From the NCBI RefSeq assembly GCF_000238395.3, contig NZ_CP011026.1, forward strand, positions 372,001-436,000: a stretch of 64,000 nt of DNA, given 5' to 3'. Both the position numbers and the translations under genes were made by a program. Origin of the DNA: Pseudoalteromonas arctica A 37-1-2. GTDB lineage: Bacteria; Pseudomonadota; Gammaproteobacteria; Enterobacterales; Alteromonadaceae. The first letter of the stretch is position 1. Every line of letters begins with the position of its first letter. This document shows positions 36,544-43,728 of this stretch, piece by piece. The notes beneath the pieces were generated by a model, which was not told where the DNA came from, searched no databases, and worked only from the letters and a program-made list of their open reading frames with translations.

Positions 36544-36828
36544 ATGAAGATTGAATACGATGATAGATTTTCTATCGAAGAATCAGACAAATTAAAAAGC
36601 TTCGAAAATATTATAGAAAAGCATTGGCTATTAAATTCAAATAGCGACACTTCATTGATCTGGGAGATTGTTGTAAAGTCTGAAAACCCTCGATTATTTG
36701 CCTTACTCAAGGCTCAGGCTGGTTATAAGCAAGTTCACTTAGAATCTTGCTCATCAATATTGAAGAAAAGCCCTGAGACGTTTCAGAGTGAATTTGTTGA
36801 TGCAGCTATTGAGTTTTCACGGAAATAG
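36544..36828 (+). CDS. Integron cassette gene 3, unknown small protein
   Basis: 94 residues, acidic, mostly helical (MKIEYDDRFSIEESDKLKSFENIIEKHWL...), not recognised. The start is the ATG at 36544. It lies 37 bp after attC site 3, and its stop is immediately followed by GCTCTAAC, the opening of another attC-like structure. It could be an antitoxin-sized or accessory protein, but nothing in the sequence supports a specific role. Confidence 0.65.
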   Translation: MKIEYDDRFSIEESDKLKSFENIIEKHWLLNSNSDTSLIWEIVVKSENPRLFALLKAQAGYKQVHLESCSSILKKSPETFQSEFVDAAIEFSRK

Positions 36829-37068
36829 CTCTAACAAGTTACTTAGACAGAATAAAAACAGTTGGTTATCGCTTCACGATTATAACCAACTATTCTTATC
36901 TGCTTAGCAAGGCGATGAGGCTGTAGAATTACTTTTTTTAAGAAAAACAGCCTGTTTTATGGGTTCCAAATACATTACCTAATGCTTTTAAAGCGCTTAG
37001 AGTTGATTTGAAGAACTCGTTTTTTAATTGAATTTGGCTGTTGGAGTTATTCTACAGCCTCGTTAGCA
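36829..37068 (+). other. Candidate attC site 4, split by a 145-bp element
   Basis: GCTCTAAC (36829-36836) opens it. A long imperfect palindrome centred near 36873 (AGTTGGTTAT / ATAACCAACT, with outer CTTAGACAGAATA / TATTCTTATCTGCTTAG) forms the stem. The closing box GTTAGCA lies at 37062, only after the inverted-repeat element 36917-37061. Without the element the box would be about 88 bp from the start. The boxes are imperfect, so this is inference. Confidence 0.45.
36917..37061. repeat. 145-bp inverted-repeat element in the cassette array
   Basis: It starts GAGGCTGTAGAATTACT and ends with the complement (rev. comp. GAGGCTGTAGAATAACTC). Further internal pairing of AACAGCC / GGCTGTT is visible. 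It has no coding capacity and looks like a remnant or miniature of an insertion sequence with GAGGCTGT-type ends. Confidence 0.7.
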
Positions 37069-37141
37069 CTGTCCGCTTATGGCACTCTCCAGCCACTCGA
37101 CAACATAAAATGTTGATAATAATTGGCAAGGTATTTTACTG

Positions 37142-37173
37142 TGTCGGATGGCGCTTCGCTTATCCGACCTACA
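37142..37173. repeat. REP-like palindrome
   Basis: TGTCGGATGGCGC-TTCGC-TTATCCGACCTACA. TCGGAT pairs with ATCCGA and GCG with CGC. This short palindrome resembles the scattered REP-type units seen in many gammaproteobacteria. Only one copy is in the window. 37174-37435 shows nothing further. Confidence 0.55.
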
Positions 37174-37435
37174 CTGGCATAAACCGGAAATAACCGACCC
37201 GTAAATTCCGTATTTATACATTAAGGTTTTAAAGCTTTAATGTAATTAATTTTCAACCATTCAAATATTTACCTAAACCTAACCTTATTTAGATTTAAGG
37301 TGGGCTGTAGTTAATAAATCTCAATCTAAGTGCCACACCTTTCTTAAAATTTAAACTATTCTCAAGCTGCCGCGAATTCTCAATTTAAGTGGCGCTGGCC
37401 AAAAAAAATTTTAAATAATACATATTAGCTAAATA

Positions 37436-37454
37436 ACAATTGATAACCATTTTC
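37436..37454 (+). promoter_or_regulatory. Fur box upstream of bfd
   Basis: ACAATTGATAACCATTTTC matches the Fur consensus at about 13 of 19 positions, with an intact TGATAA core. It lies 50 bp before the bfd start. Fur repression of bfd is well established in other gammaproteobacteria. Confidence 0.55.
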
Positions 37455-37504
37455 GTTTAGATTAGTATGTACGCACTAAATGAAATTGAGAGTGGTTTGT
37501 ATTC

Positions 37505-37699
37505 ATGTATATTTGTCTATGTCACGGTGTGACTGATAAAAAAATTGAGCAAACAATTGACGATGGTGCAACGACCATGCGTGAATTAACTAAAGAGCTT
37601 AAAGTAGGCAGCCAATGCGGTAAGTGTTGTGGTTGTACTAAAAAGATCCTTAATCGCAGACTTATTCAGATTGCTGATGTAACGGATCAAGTTGCTTAA
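37505..37699 (+). CDS. bfd: Bacterioferritin-associated ferredoxin
   Basis: 64 residues, the typical Bfd size. The four [2Fe-2S] cysteines are CLC at residues 4-6 (with spacing Cys-x-Cys) and QCGKCC around 38-42, as in Bfd. It delivers electrons to the heme of bacterioferritin to release stored iron. It faces the two bacterioferritin genes convergently across a shared terminator. The Fur box upstream indicates expression under iron starvation, when stored iron must be released. Confidence 0.93.
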   Translation: MYICLCHGVTDKKIEQTIDDGATTMRELTKELKVGSQCGKCCGCTKKILNRRLIQIADVTDQVA

Positions 37700-37721
37700 T
37701 TACATATAAAAACTTAGATAT

Positions 37722-37751
37722 AAAAAAAGCAGCTTTTTAGCTGCTTTTTTT
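37722..37751. terminator. Bidirectional terminator between bfd and the bacterioferritin genes
   Basis: AAAAAAAGCAGC and GCTGCTTTTTTT form a strong hairpin with A and T runs on both sides. Confidence 0.92.
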
Positions 37752-37765
37752 ATGCTTGTTACTAT

Positions 37766-38230
37766 TTACAGTTGAGACTGCAAATAGTTTTTAATACCCG
37801 TATTTTTAATAAGCAATTGTTGGGTTTCTAACCAATCAATTTGCTCTTCTTGTTCATTTAAAATGTGATCAAGGGCTTCACGGGTAATATAATCTTTTTT
37901 GTTTTCAGCCAGTTTAACTGCGCTACGTAACTCATCAATAGTATCGAGTTCAAAACCCATATTAGCTGCAATCATTTCTTCGCTGTTTTCACCAATACGT
38001 AATCGGCCCAAATCTTGAAGATTTGGTAAGCCTTCTAAAAACAAAATACGTTCGATTAAACGATCGGCGTTTTTCATTTTTTGAATTGATACTTTGTAAT
38101 CTGCTTTGTCTAGTTGAGTGAAACCAAAATCTTTAAACATGCGTGCATGTAAAAAGTATTGGTTAATACCAACAAGCTCATTAGCGAGTACTTTATTAAG
38201 CGCTGCAATAACGTCTTTATCGCCTTTCAT
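37766..38230 (-). CDS. bfr: Bacterioferritin, heme-binding type subunit
   Basis: 154 residues, colinear with E. coli Bfr (158). The heme ligand Met52 is kept (IQKMKNADRLIERILFLEGLPN). The ferroxidase residues Glu51 and His54 are replaced by Lys and Asn, and near residue 127-130 the Glu and His are both Gln (LNEQEEQIDWLE). It can therefore bind heme at the dimer interface but probably cannot oxidise iron. It follows the ferroxidase-type gene after a 12-nt gap, so the two subunits likely co-assemble into a mixed 24-mer, as known for Neisseria and others. Confidence 0.92.
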   Translation of the reverse strand: MKGDKDVIAALNKVLANELVGINQYFLHARMFKDFGFTQLDKADYKVSIQKMKNADRLIERILFLEGLPNLQDLGRLRIGENSEEMIAANMGFELDTIDELRSAVKLAENKKDYITREALDHILNEQEEQIDWLETQQLLIKNTGIKNYLQSQL

Positions 38231-38242
38231 AATATGCTCCTA

Positions 38243-38713
38243 CTAAGCCATTTGTGCTTGATGATAATTTTCAGAACCAATCTTATCAATTAAGCCAAGT
38301 TGCTGCTCTAACCAGTAAACATGGTCTTCTTCGGTATCAAATAACAGTTTTTCTAAAATGCTACGAGATTGATAATCTTGTTGTTCTTCACATATTGCGA
38401 TGACGTCTTTAACACACGCAACTACTTCAAGCTCTAGTGTTAAATCGTTTTGCATCATGCTTTTTACATCGTTACCGATAAGTAAATCACGGCGCTTAGT
38501 CATATTTGGTACACCTTCTAAAAACAAGATGCGCTTAATAAGCCAGTCTGCGTGATCTTTTTCTTCTTCCATCTCGTGGTTAAGGCGTTCGTATAGTTTG
38601 TTTAAACCCCAGTCGTCATACATGCGCGAGTGTATAAAATACTGATCGATTGCTGCTAATTCGTTAGCTAACAATGTATTAAACGCATCGATTACTTTTT
38701 GATTACCTTTCAT
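38243..38713 (-). CDS. bfr: Bacterioferritin, ferroxidase-type subunit
   Basis: 156 residues. All di-iron ligands expected from E. coli Bfr are present: Glu18 (LANELAAIDQYF), Glu51 and His54 (EEEKDHADWLIKRI), Glu94 (LTLELEVVAC), and Glu127 and His130 (FDTEEDHVYWLEQQL). The heme-binding Met52 is Lys. This is the iron-oxidising partner of the heme-type subunit encoded next. It is the first gene of the pair, transcribed leftward. No clear Fur site was recognised upstream. Confidence 0.92.
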   Translation of the reverse strand: MKGNQKVIDAFNTLLANELAAIDQYFIHSRMYDDWGLNKLYERLNHEMEEEKDHADWLIKRILFLEGVPNMTKRRDLLIGNDVKSMMQNDLTLELEVVACVKDVIAICEEQQDYQSRSILEKLLFDTEEDHVYWLEQQLGLIDKIGSENYHQAQMA

Positions 38714-38896
38714 GATAAATCGCCTTAACTATTTCAATTGTATGCAGTGTAGTACAAATAGCCTATATTGCAAGTTTTCTCTATAAAAATCATTGCGTTA
38801 CTATTGGTTTTGATTCTTATTTAAGTTTGCGTTACTGCTTGGTTTATGGACAGTTTTTTATTTGCATTAGCATCTAATACAAGATCATGATTGCTA

Positions 38897-39160
38897 GGGC
38901 GTATTGAACTTTGGTGGTTGAATTTGCAGCAGTGTGTTTGGTTTTTAGGCAAGACAGTGCCTATGTAGTGTGGTTATTCCCCATAAATAGGCGATAACGC
39001 AGCATAAAGACCAAACATGCGCTGCCCAAAGGGTTCTTTCTAGGGACGATTAACTTTTTGTTGCTCGGTTTTTACTTAGCCCACTAGGTTACAAACCTCG
39101 CGCCGCAATTTAATCGCCCCTAGATTGAACAAATCTCAATCCACAAAGATCAACACGCCC
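38897..39160. repeat. Miniature inverted-repeat element, copy D (264 bp)
   Basis: Ends GGGCGTATTGAACTTTGG and (rev. comp.) GGGCGTGTTGATCTTTGTGG, flanked by TA at 38895-38896 and 39161-39162. It is nearly identical to copy B. It lies between the bacterioferritin promoter region and the end of the siderophore-receptor gene. The rest of 38714-39244 shows no gene. Confidence 0.9.
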
Positions 39161-39244
39161 TAAATAAAAATTGAGACGTTTATTTATGCGGGATTTGTTG
39201 AGCATATAGGCATGCAGGGCATGCCTATAACGTGTGTTTATTTG

Positions 39245-41380
39245 TTAAAATTGATATTTAGCACCCAGCGTTGCCGTTGTGCCTAATCCTTTAATATTGT
39301 ATCCACCGTAGGTGTATGCCTGTGCGCGGGCTGGGTAGTAGTCACTATTGAATAGGTTTTCTATTCCAAAATAACCACTCCATTGAGCGTTAACATTGTA
39401 TTGGCCACTTAAGTTAAATGTATTGTAGCTACTAACAGGGCCCTGATCGCCAGAGTATTGGCCTTGTGCATTTTTATCAAAGCGCTTTCTGTCGCCTACA
39501 TATAAAAAGCTCATTGCAAGCGATAGCTCGTCATTTGTTTGCCACGTTACATTCGCTGTTGCTTTAGGTGGGCTAATTTGACTTGCGCCTAGATAGTCAT
39601 CAGCTTCGGTGTTTTTACCTTCTACGTAACTGTATGTGGCGCTTAATTTAAGGTCTTGGGTAATAGTGTAGTTAACTAACCCTTCGTAACCCCATATTTC
39701 TTGTGGTGCACGCACAGGTTCGTAAACACCCGTTATTTCATTATACTCATTACTTGTACCAAGCTCTGAGGTACTTCTGTAAAGAGCAAATTCAAAACGC
39801 ACGTTTTCAAACTGTGAGGTAAAACCAACTTCGTAATTGTCGATTATTGAGGCTTGTGTTTGAATAAGTGCAATATCGTCAACGGTTGCTGCGCGAAGTA
39901 GGCGACCAATATCAGAAATATCAGAGCCCTGTGAGTAACTAAAGAACGGGCTAAAGGCATCTGTTAAGTTATATTTAATACCGGCATTATAGGTTGTTGC
40001 ATCGTAATTAATGGTGTCGCCACGCACATTTAATGGTACTGAACATTGCGATGCGGTTTTGCAAAGTTTTAGCGTTTGGTAGTCACTTACGCTCAAATCA
40101 ATGCTTTCGTTTCTTACACCCGCTTTTACAATAATGTCGTCGTTTATTACCCATTTTGTTTGTAAAAAGCCTGCCACACTTTCCATGTCCATTTCTGGCA
40201 CCCACACACGGCCATCTACTAAAGGTTGCGATGTTTTATCGTTTAAGGCATCAATACCGTAGATTAGGGTGGCTGTTACGTTTTCAAAATCAAACTGACT
40301 ATTAAATGTAGCTCTGGCACCTTGCTTGTCTGATTTAATAACCGATTGACCACCGCTATAACCTTCATCAAGATTGGCTAAAGCGGTTGAGAAAAAGAAT
40401 ACGTTTTCTATATTTTGTTTATACAGATCGAGGGTCATTTGTGTGTTTTCAAACAACGCGTAATCAACATATTTTAGGGTTATATTTTCGTTGCCTTCTG
40501 GGCCTTGCGGTTTACCTTGTTTTTGAAGCTCTAAGGGGACGTGTATAGCGTATGTTTTTTCCCCTATATTGCCATCGCCAGTAACATCGCCTAAATCAGT
40601 TTTTTGCTGTGAGCTGTAAAAGTTATAGCTAAACTGCAGTTGCTTTTCGTCGTCAAAATCATAAGTTAGTTTGGTAAAATAGTTTTGAGTTTCAGAGTCA
40701 GATAAACCATATTGTAAGCCTAAAATATCGCCCTCTGCATCGCGTTGTACGCCGTTTTCTTCATAACTTGCCGTTAACAGGTAGCTTAGTTTGTCGAGCT
40801 TTCCGTTTACTGCGGCCGCTATTCTACCGCCGCCACTTTCTGCTAATTTAACAGCGCTAAAGCGGCTTGAAATACTTATTTCACCTTCAGGTTTTCCATC
40901 ACTGCGAGCCTGTTTTGTTATGTAGTTAATAATGCCACCTGAGGCACCATTACCATAAATAGACGTTGCCCCTTTTATGACTTCAATGCGCGCTATGGCA
41001 CTTGCATCAAGCGTTTTTACGCCTAAAGAACCATTACGAAGAGGGGTTGATTGCGGTACACCATCAATCATTATTAATGGCGCGCGGCCGCGTAGTGTTT
41101 GTCCTGAATTACTTGAACTGCCAGTATTGGGAGCAAGGCCAGGAACCATTTGCGCGAGTAAACTTCCCAGCTCTGAGCTTACTTTTAAATGCTGTTGTAT
41201 TTGTTGCTGATTAATAACGGTAATCGAGGCAGGTACTTCGTCAATGTTCTCTGATATGCGGCTGCCAGATACAATGACATGCTCTAACTGATCAGAAGTG
41301 TATTCATTTTTATTATTTTCATTTGCTAACGTGTTAGTACTGATTGCAACAGCAATAAGGCAAAGCGAAGTTTTTAACAT
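39245..41380 (-). CDS. TonB-dependent siderophore receptor
   Basis: 711 residues. A signal peptide (1-19, LANE) is followed by a TonB-box-like start (EHVIVSGSRI), the plug domain (about 45-160: PASITVINQQQIQQHL, LRGRAPLIMIDGVPQ, IARIEVIKGATSIYGNGASGGIINYITK) and a beta barrel to the C-terminus, ending in the outer-membrane signature Phe (GAKYQF). The plug motifs fit ferric-siderophore receptors. It lies downstream of a PepSY gene on the same strand. The strong Fur palindrome just before its start makes it an iron-starvation gene. The ligand cannot be named. Confidence 0.93.
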   Translation of the reverse strand: MLKTSLCLIAVAISTNTLANENNKNEYTSDQLEHVIVSGSRISENIDEVPASITVINQQQIQQHLKVSSELGSLLAQMVPGLAPNTGSSSNSGQTLRGRAPLIMIDGVPQSTPLRNGSLGVKTLDASAIARIEVIKGATSIYGNGASGGIINYITKQARSDGKPEGEISISSRFSAVKLAESGGGRIAAAVNGKLDKLSYLLTASYEENGVQRDAEGDILGLQYGLSDSETQNYFTKLTYDFDDEKQLQFSYNFYSSQQKTDLGDVTGDGNIGEKTYAIHVPLELQKQGKPQGPEGNENITLKYVDYALFENTQMTLDLYKQNIENVFFFSTALANLDEGYSGGQSVIKSDKQGARATFNSQFDFENVTATLIYGIDALNDKTSQPLVDGRVWVPEMDMESVAGFLQTKWVINDDIIVKAGVRNESIDLSVSDYQTLKLCKTASQCSVPLNVRGDTINYDATTYNAGIKYNLTDAFSPFFSYSQGSDISDIGRLLRAATVDDIALIQTQASIIDNYEVGFTSQFENVRFEFALYRSTSELGTSNEYNEITGVYEPVRAPQEIWGYEGLVNYTITQDLKLSATYSYVEGKNTEADDYLGASQISPPKATANVTWQTNDELSLAMSFLYVGDRKRFDKNAQGQYSGDQGPVSSYNTFNLSGQYNVNAQWSGYFGIENLFNSDYYPARAQAYTYGGYNIKGLGTTATLGAKYQF

Positions 41381-41391
41381 GGGGTGTCTTA

Positions 41392-41428
41392 GTTGATAAT
41401 AATTTACGTAATGGTAATTATTATCAAC
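41392..41428 (-). promoter_or_regulatory. Fur-type operator before the siderophore receptor
   Basis: GTTGATAATAATT (41392-41404) and AATTATTATCAAC (41416-41428) form a perfect 13-bp inverted repeat. Each arm carries the GATAAT half-site of the Fur box. It lies 12 bp before the receptor start codon, so it probably covers the promoter. Confidence 0.75.
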
Positions 41429-41452
41429 TAATGACGCAAGTGTTAATGAGAT

Positions 41453-42553
41453 TTATTTCCATTTATGGCGTTTTAACCAAAAATATACACCGCTTACAAT
41501 AAAAAATGCGAGTGAAAGGGCTATTAATAACCATAAAAACTGCACAATAGGACCTGCAAAATCACCAATGTGAAACTTATACTTAAAGTTCCATGCTTGT
41601 GTTGTAAAGTTGGTTTTACTGGCGTCAAATGAGTTTAATACTTTACCAGTAAATGGGTTAGTCCAAACCCAACTGTAAGCGTGGCTTTCGCCAGGGTTTT
41701 GCATTCTCAGTGCAATTACTTCGTCATCCTTTTTAGGTAAGTAAATTCTATATACTTTGCCATCTGGAAATACGTTCTCTGCATTTTTAATTGCTTGATT
41801 GTAGTTTAACGCAGCTTGAGAAGGGGCTATTATTTTTGGCGCTTCAGGTCTTTGTTCTACTTTATTAAACGTTACAAATTCTAATACAGATTGAGTTTGT
41901 GTTTTCCAGTTAAATGCCATACCAGTAAAGGCAATAAGCATAAGGGGTATAAAAAAGTAAACACCAAGCACTGTATGTAATTGATACATGAGCACTCTAA
42001 ATTTGGCTTTTGGTTTTATAGCTAAACGTTTAACTCTGTTTTTGGGCTTTACCCATAAATAAAAGCCGAGTAATACATTTATTAAAAGTAGCAATGCACA
42101 CACCGACATCCAATTTCGAAAGGTTTTTTCACCCTTACTGTTTTCAAACAACAGCCAGCGATGCAATCCCATCGCAAACCCATAAATAGTATCTGTTGAT
42201 TCATAGACGTTTAGTACACTCCCAGAGTAGGGATTAACACTGGCGTAATGTTTATTGGCTAACCTAAATTGCCATGCGGCGTTTGGCGCTTGCTCTGGCA
42301 TAAAAAAAGTGATTTTTTGCTTAGTTTGAGCTTGTACATTTTGTATAAGTTCATCGTAAGGCATTAAATTTTCTTGTGGTGTTACTTGCCATTTTGCAGG
42401 CTCTATTAAGTGCTGTATATCTTTTGCATAAATCATAACAGCACCGGTTAAGCTCACTATTAATAAAAATAGTCCGCTAATAAGGGCAAGGCCTAAATGA
42501 ATTCTACGTAACCAAAGTTTCAAAAACGGTATCTCATTATGAGTTAATGGCAA
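41453..42553 (-). CDS. PepSY-TM protein, probable siderophore-iron reductase
   Basis: 366 residues with four predicted helices. The first is LWLRRIHLGLALISGLFLLIVSLTGAVMIY, with the His-x-Gly pattern. A periplasmic segment with ALNYNQAIKNAENVFPDGKVYRIYLPKKDDEVIALR (PepSY) and GLHRWLLFE follows, then YQLHTVLGVYFFIPLMLIAFTGMAFNW, FKYKFHIGDFAGPIVQFLWLLIALSLAFFIVSGVYFWLKR. The paired conserved His residues suit heme binding. It lies just upstream of the siderophore receptor on the same strand and would release iron from the imported siderophore. A weaker TGATAAT-type site lies before its start (about 42556-42574). Confidence 0.88.
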   Translation of the reverse strand: MPLTHNEIPFLKLWLRRIHLGLALISGLFLLIVSLTGAVMIYAKDIQHLIEPAKWQVTPQENLMPYDELIQNVQAQTKQKITFFMPEQAPNAAWQFRLANKHYASVNPYSGSVLNVYESTDTIYGFAMGLHRWLLFENSKGEKTFRNWMSVCALLLLINVLLGFYLWVKPKNRVKRLAIKPKAKFRVLMYQLHTVLGVYFFIPLMLIAFTGMAFNWKTQTQSVLEFVTFNKVEQRPEAPKIIAPSQAALNYNQAIKNAENVFPDGKVYRIYLPKKDDEVIALRMQNPGESHAYSWVWTNPFTGKVLNSFDASKTNFTTQAWNFKYKFHIGDFAGPIVQFLWLLIALSLAFFIVSGVYFWLKRHKWK

Positions 42554-42637
42554 TATTGTAAATGATAATACGAGCTGTTTTCAATTAAATAGTTATGTAT
42601 TTGGTTTAGCTTGTTATTAAGAACATTAAATTGGGCT

Positions 42638-43504
42638 TTAATTTGCGATTGGTCGGATTTCTATTATGCAATTTTCGATATTAAAATTGTCGTGTAAAAA
42701 GCTTTTTATTGTTGGCAAATTAATTAAGTGCTGAGTGCTAATAACAAGCTCACAATAATTTTCTTTATCATCTAGTTGCCAAAGCTTAATGCTAACTACC
42801 GATTCGATATTAAATTCATTGCTAATAGCATGTGATATTGCGTGTGTATCAATGTTGCTAGGCGCTGCTTGCATTAAAATTTTGCAGCTTTGCTTTAATA
42901 GTAAAATGCCATGATAAATTACATACACAGAAATAAGCACAGTGGCAATTAAATCAACAATATACCATTGGTATAAAATAATTAAGGTGCCTGCAATAAT
43001 AACAACAATAGATGCCATTGCATCTGATACGTTATGAATAAAGGCCGCTTTTATATTTATACTGTGATTTGCTCCCGCTCGGTAGGTTAAAAATGCGGTT
43101 GCTAAATCAATTACCAACGCTATTGCTGCCACCCACACAACTATCCAGCCATTAATTGGTTGAGGGTTTAAATAGCTCGAAATGGCTTCAAAAATTAAAT
43201 ACACGCCAATTAATATTAATGTACTGCTATTAAAAAGTGTGGCAAGTATTTCAGCGCGTTTATAGCCAAAATGATGAGTGCCGTCAGCAGGCTTATTACC
43301 AACTTTACGTGCAACCAAGGCTATAAATATAGCGGCAGCATCACTTAAATTATGAAGGGCATCGGCTATAAGTGACAAGCTGCCCGAAAATATCCCGCCA
43401 ATAACTTGGGCTACGGTTAGCAATACATTAATAACCACAGCGACGGTGAGCTGTTTATTGCTTTGGTTTTCGTCTACATGACTATGTGAGTGATCGTGCG
43501 CCAT
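42638..43504 (-). CDS. Cation diffusion facilitator (Zn/Co/Cd-type exporter)
   Basis: 288 residues. The N-terminus is His-rich (MAHDHSHSHVDE). Six helices are predicted, with canonical metal sites HNLSD in helix 2 and HNVSD in helix 5 (both HxxxD) and a short C-terminal cytoplasmic domain. This is a standard ZitB/CzcD-type exporter. It contrasts with the second CDF at 21213, whose helix-2 site is altered. It stands alone. 43505-43728 upstream shows no recognised site. Confidence 0.9.
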   Translation of the reverse strand: MAHDHSHSHVDENQSNKQLTVAVVINVLLTVAQVIGGIFSGSLSLIADALHNLSDAAAIFIALVARKVGNKPADGTHHFGYKRAEILATLFNSSTLILIGVYLIFEAISSYLNPQPINGWIVVWVAAIALVIDLATAFLTYRAGANHSINIKAAFIHNVSDAMASIVVIIAGTLIILYQWYIVDLIATVLISVYVIYHGILLLKQSCKILMQAAPSNIDTHAISHAISNEFNIESVVSIKLWQLDDKENYCELVISTQHLINLPTIKSFLHDNFNIENCIIEIRPIAN

Positions 43505-43728
43505 AATGCCCTCAAACGCATTGATTAAATACTGCTTATATCACGAGGAGTTTAAAACAGCTACAGAAGTTGTAGCGTAAGCAAGTGTAATTATAAGTTA
43601 GTAATAAAGGCGTATTTTTTAAAAAATGTGAATTTAAGATTGTAACGCTAAATACCCAGTTTTTAAGGAGTTTACCGCTCAAAACTTGCGTCTTTATATA
43701 TTTAGTGCATTAATGTAAGTAATATTAA

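Noticed and set aside
42556..42574. Fur box before the PepSY gene at 41453
   Set aside because: A TGATAAT core is present but too few consensus positions match to list it as a separate site.
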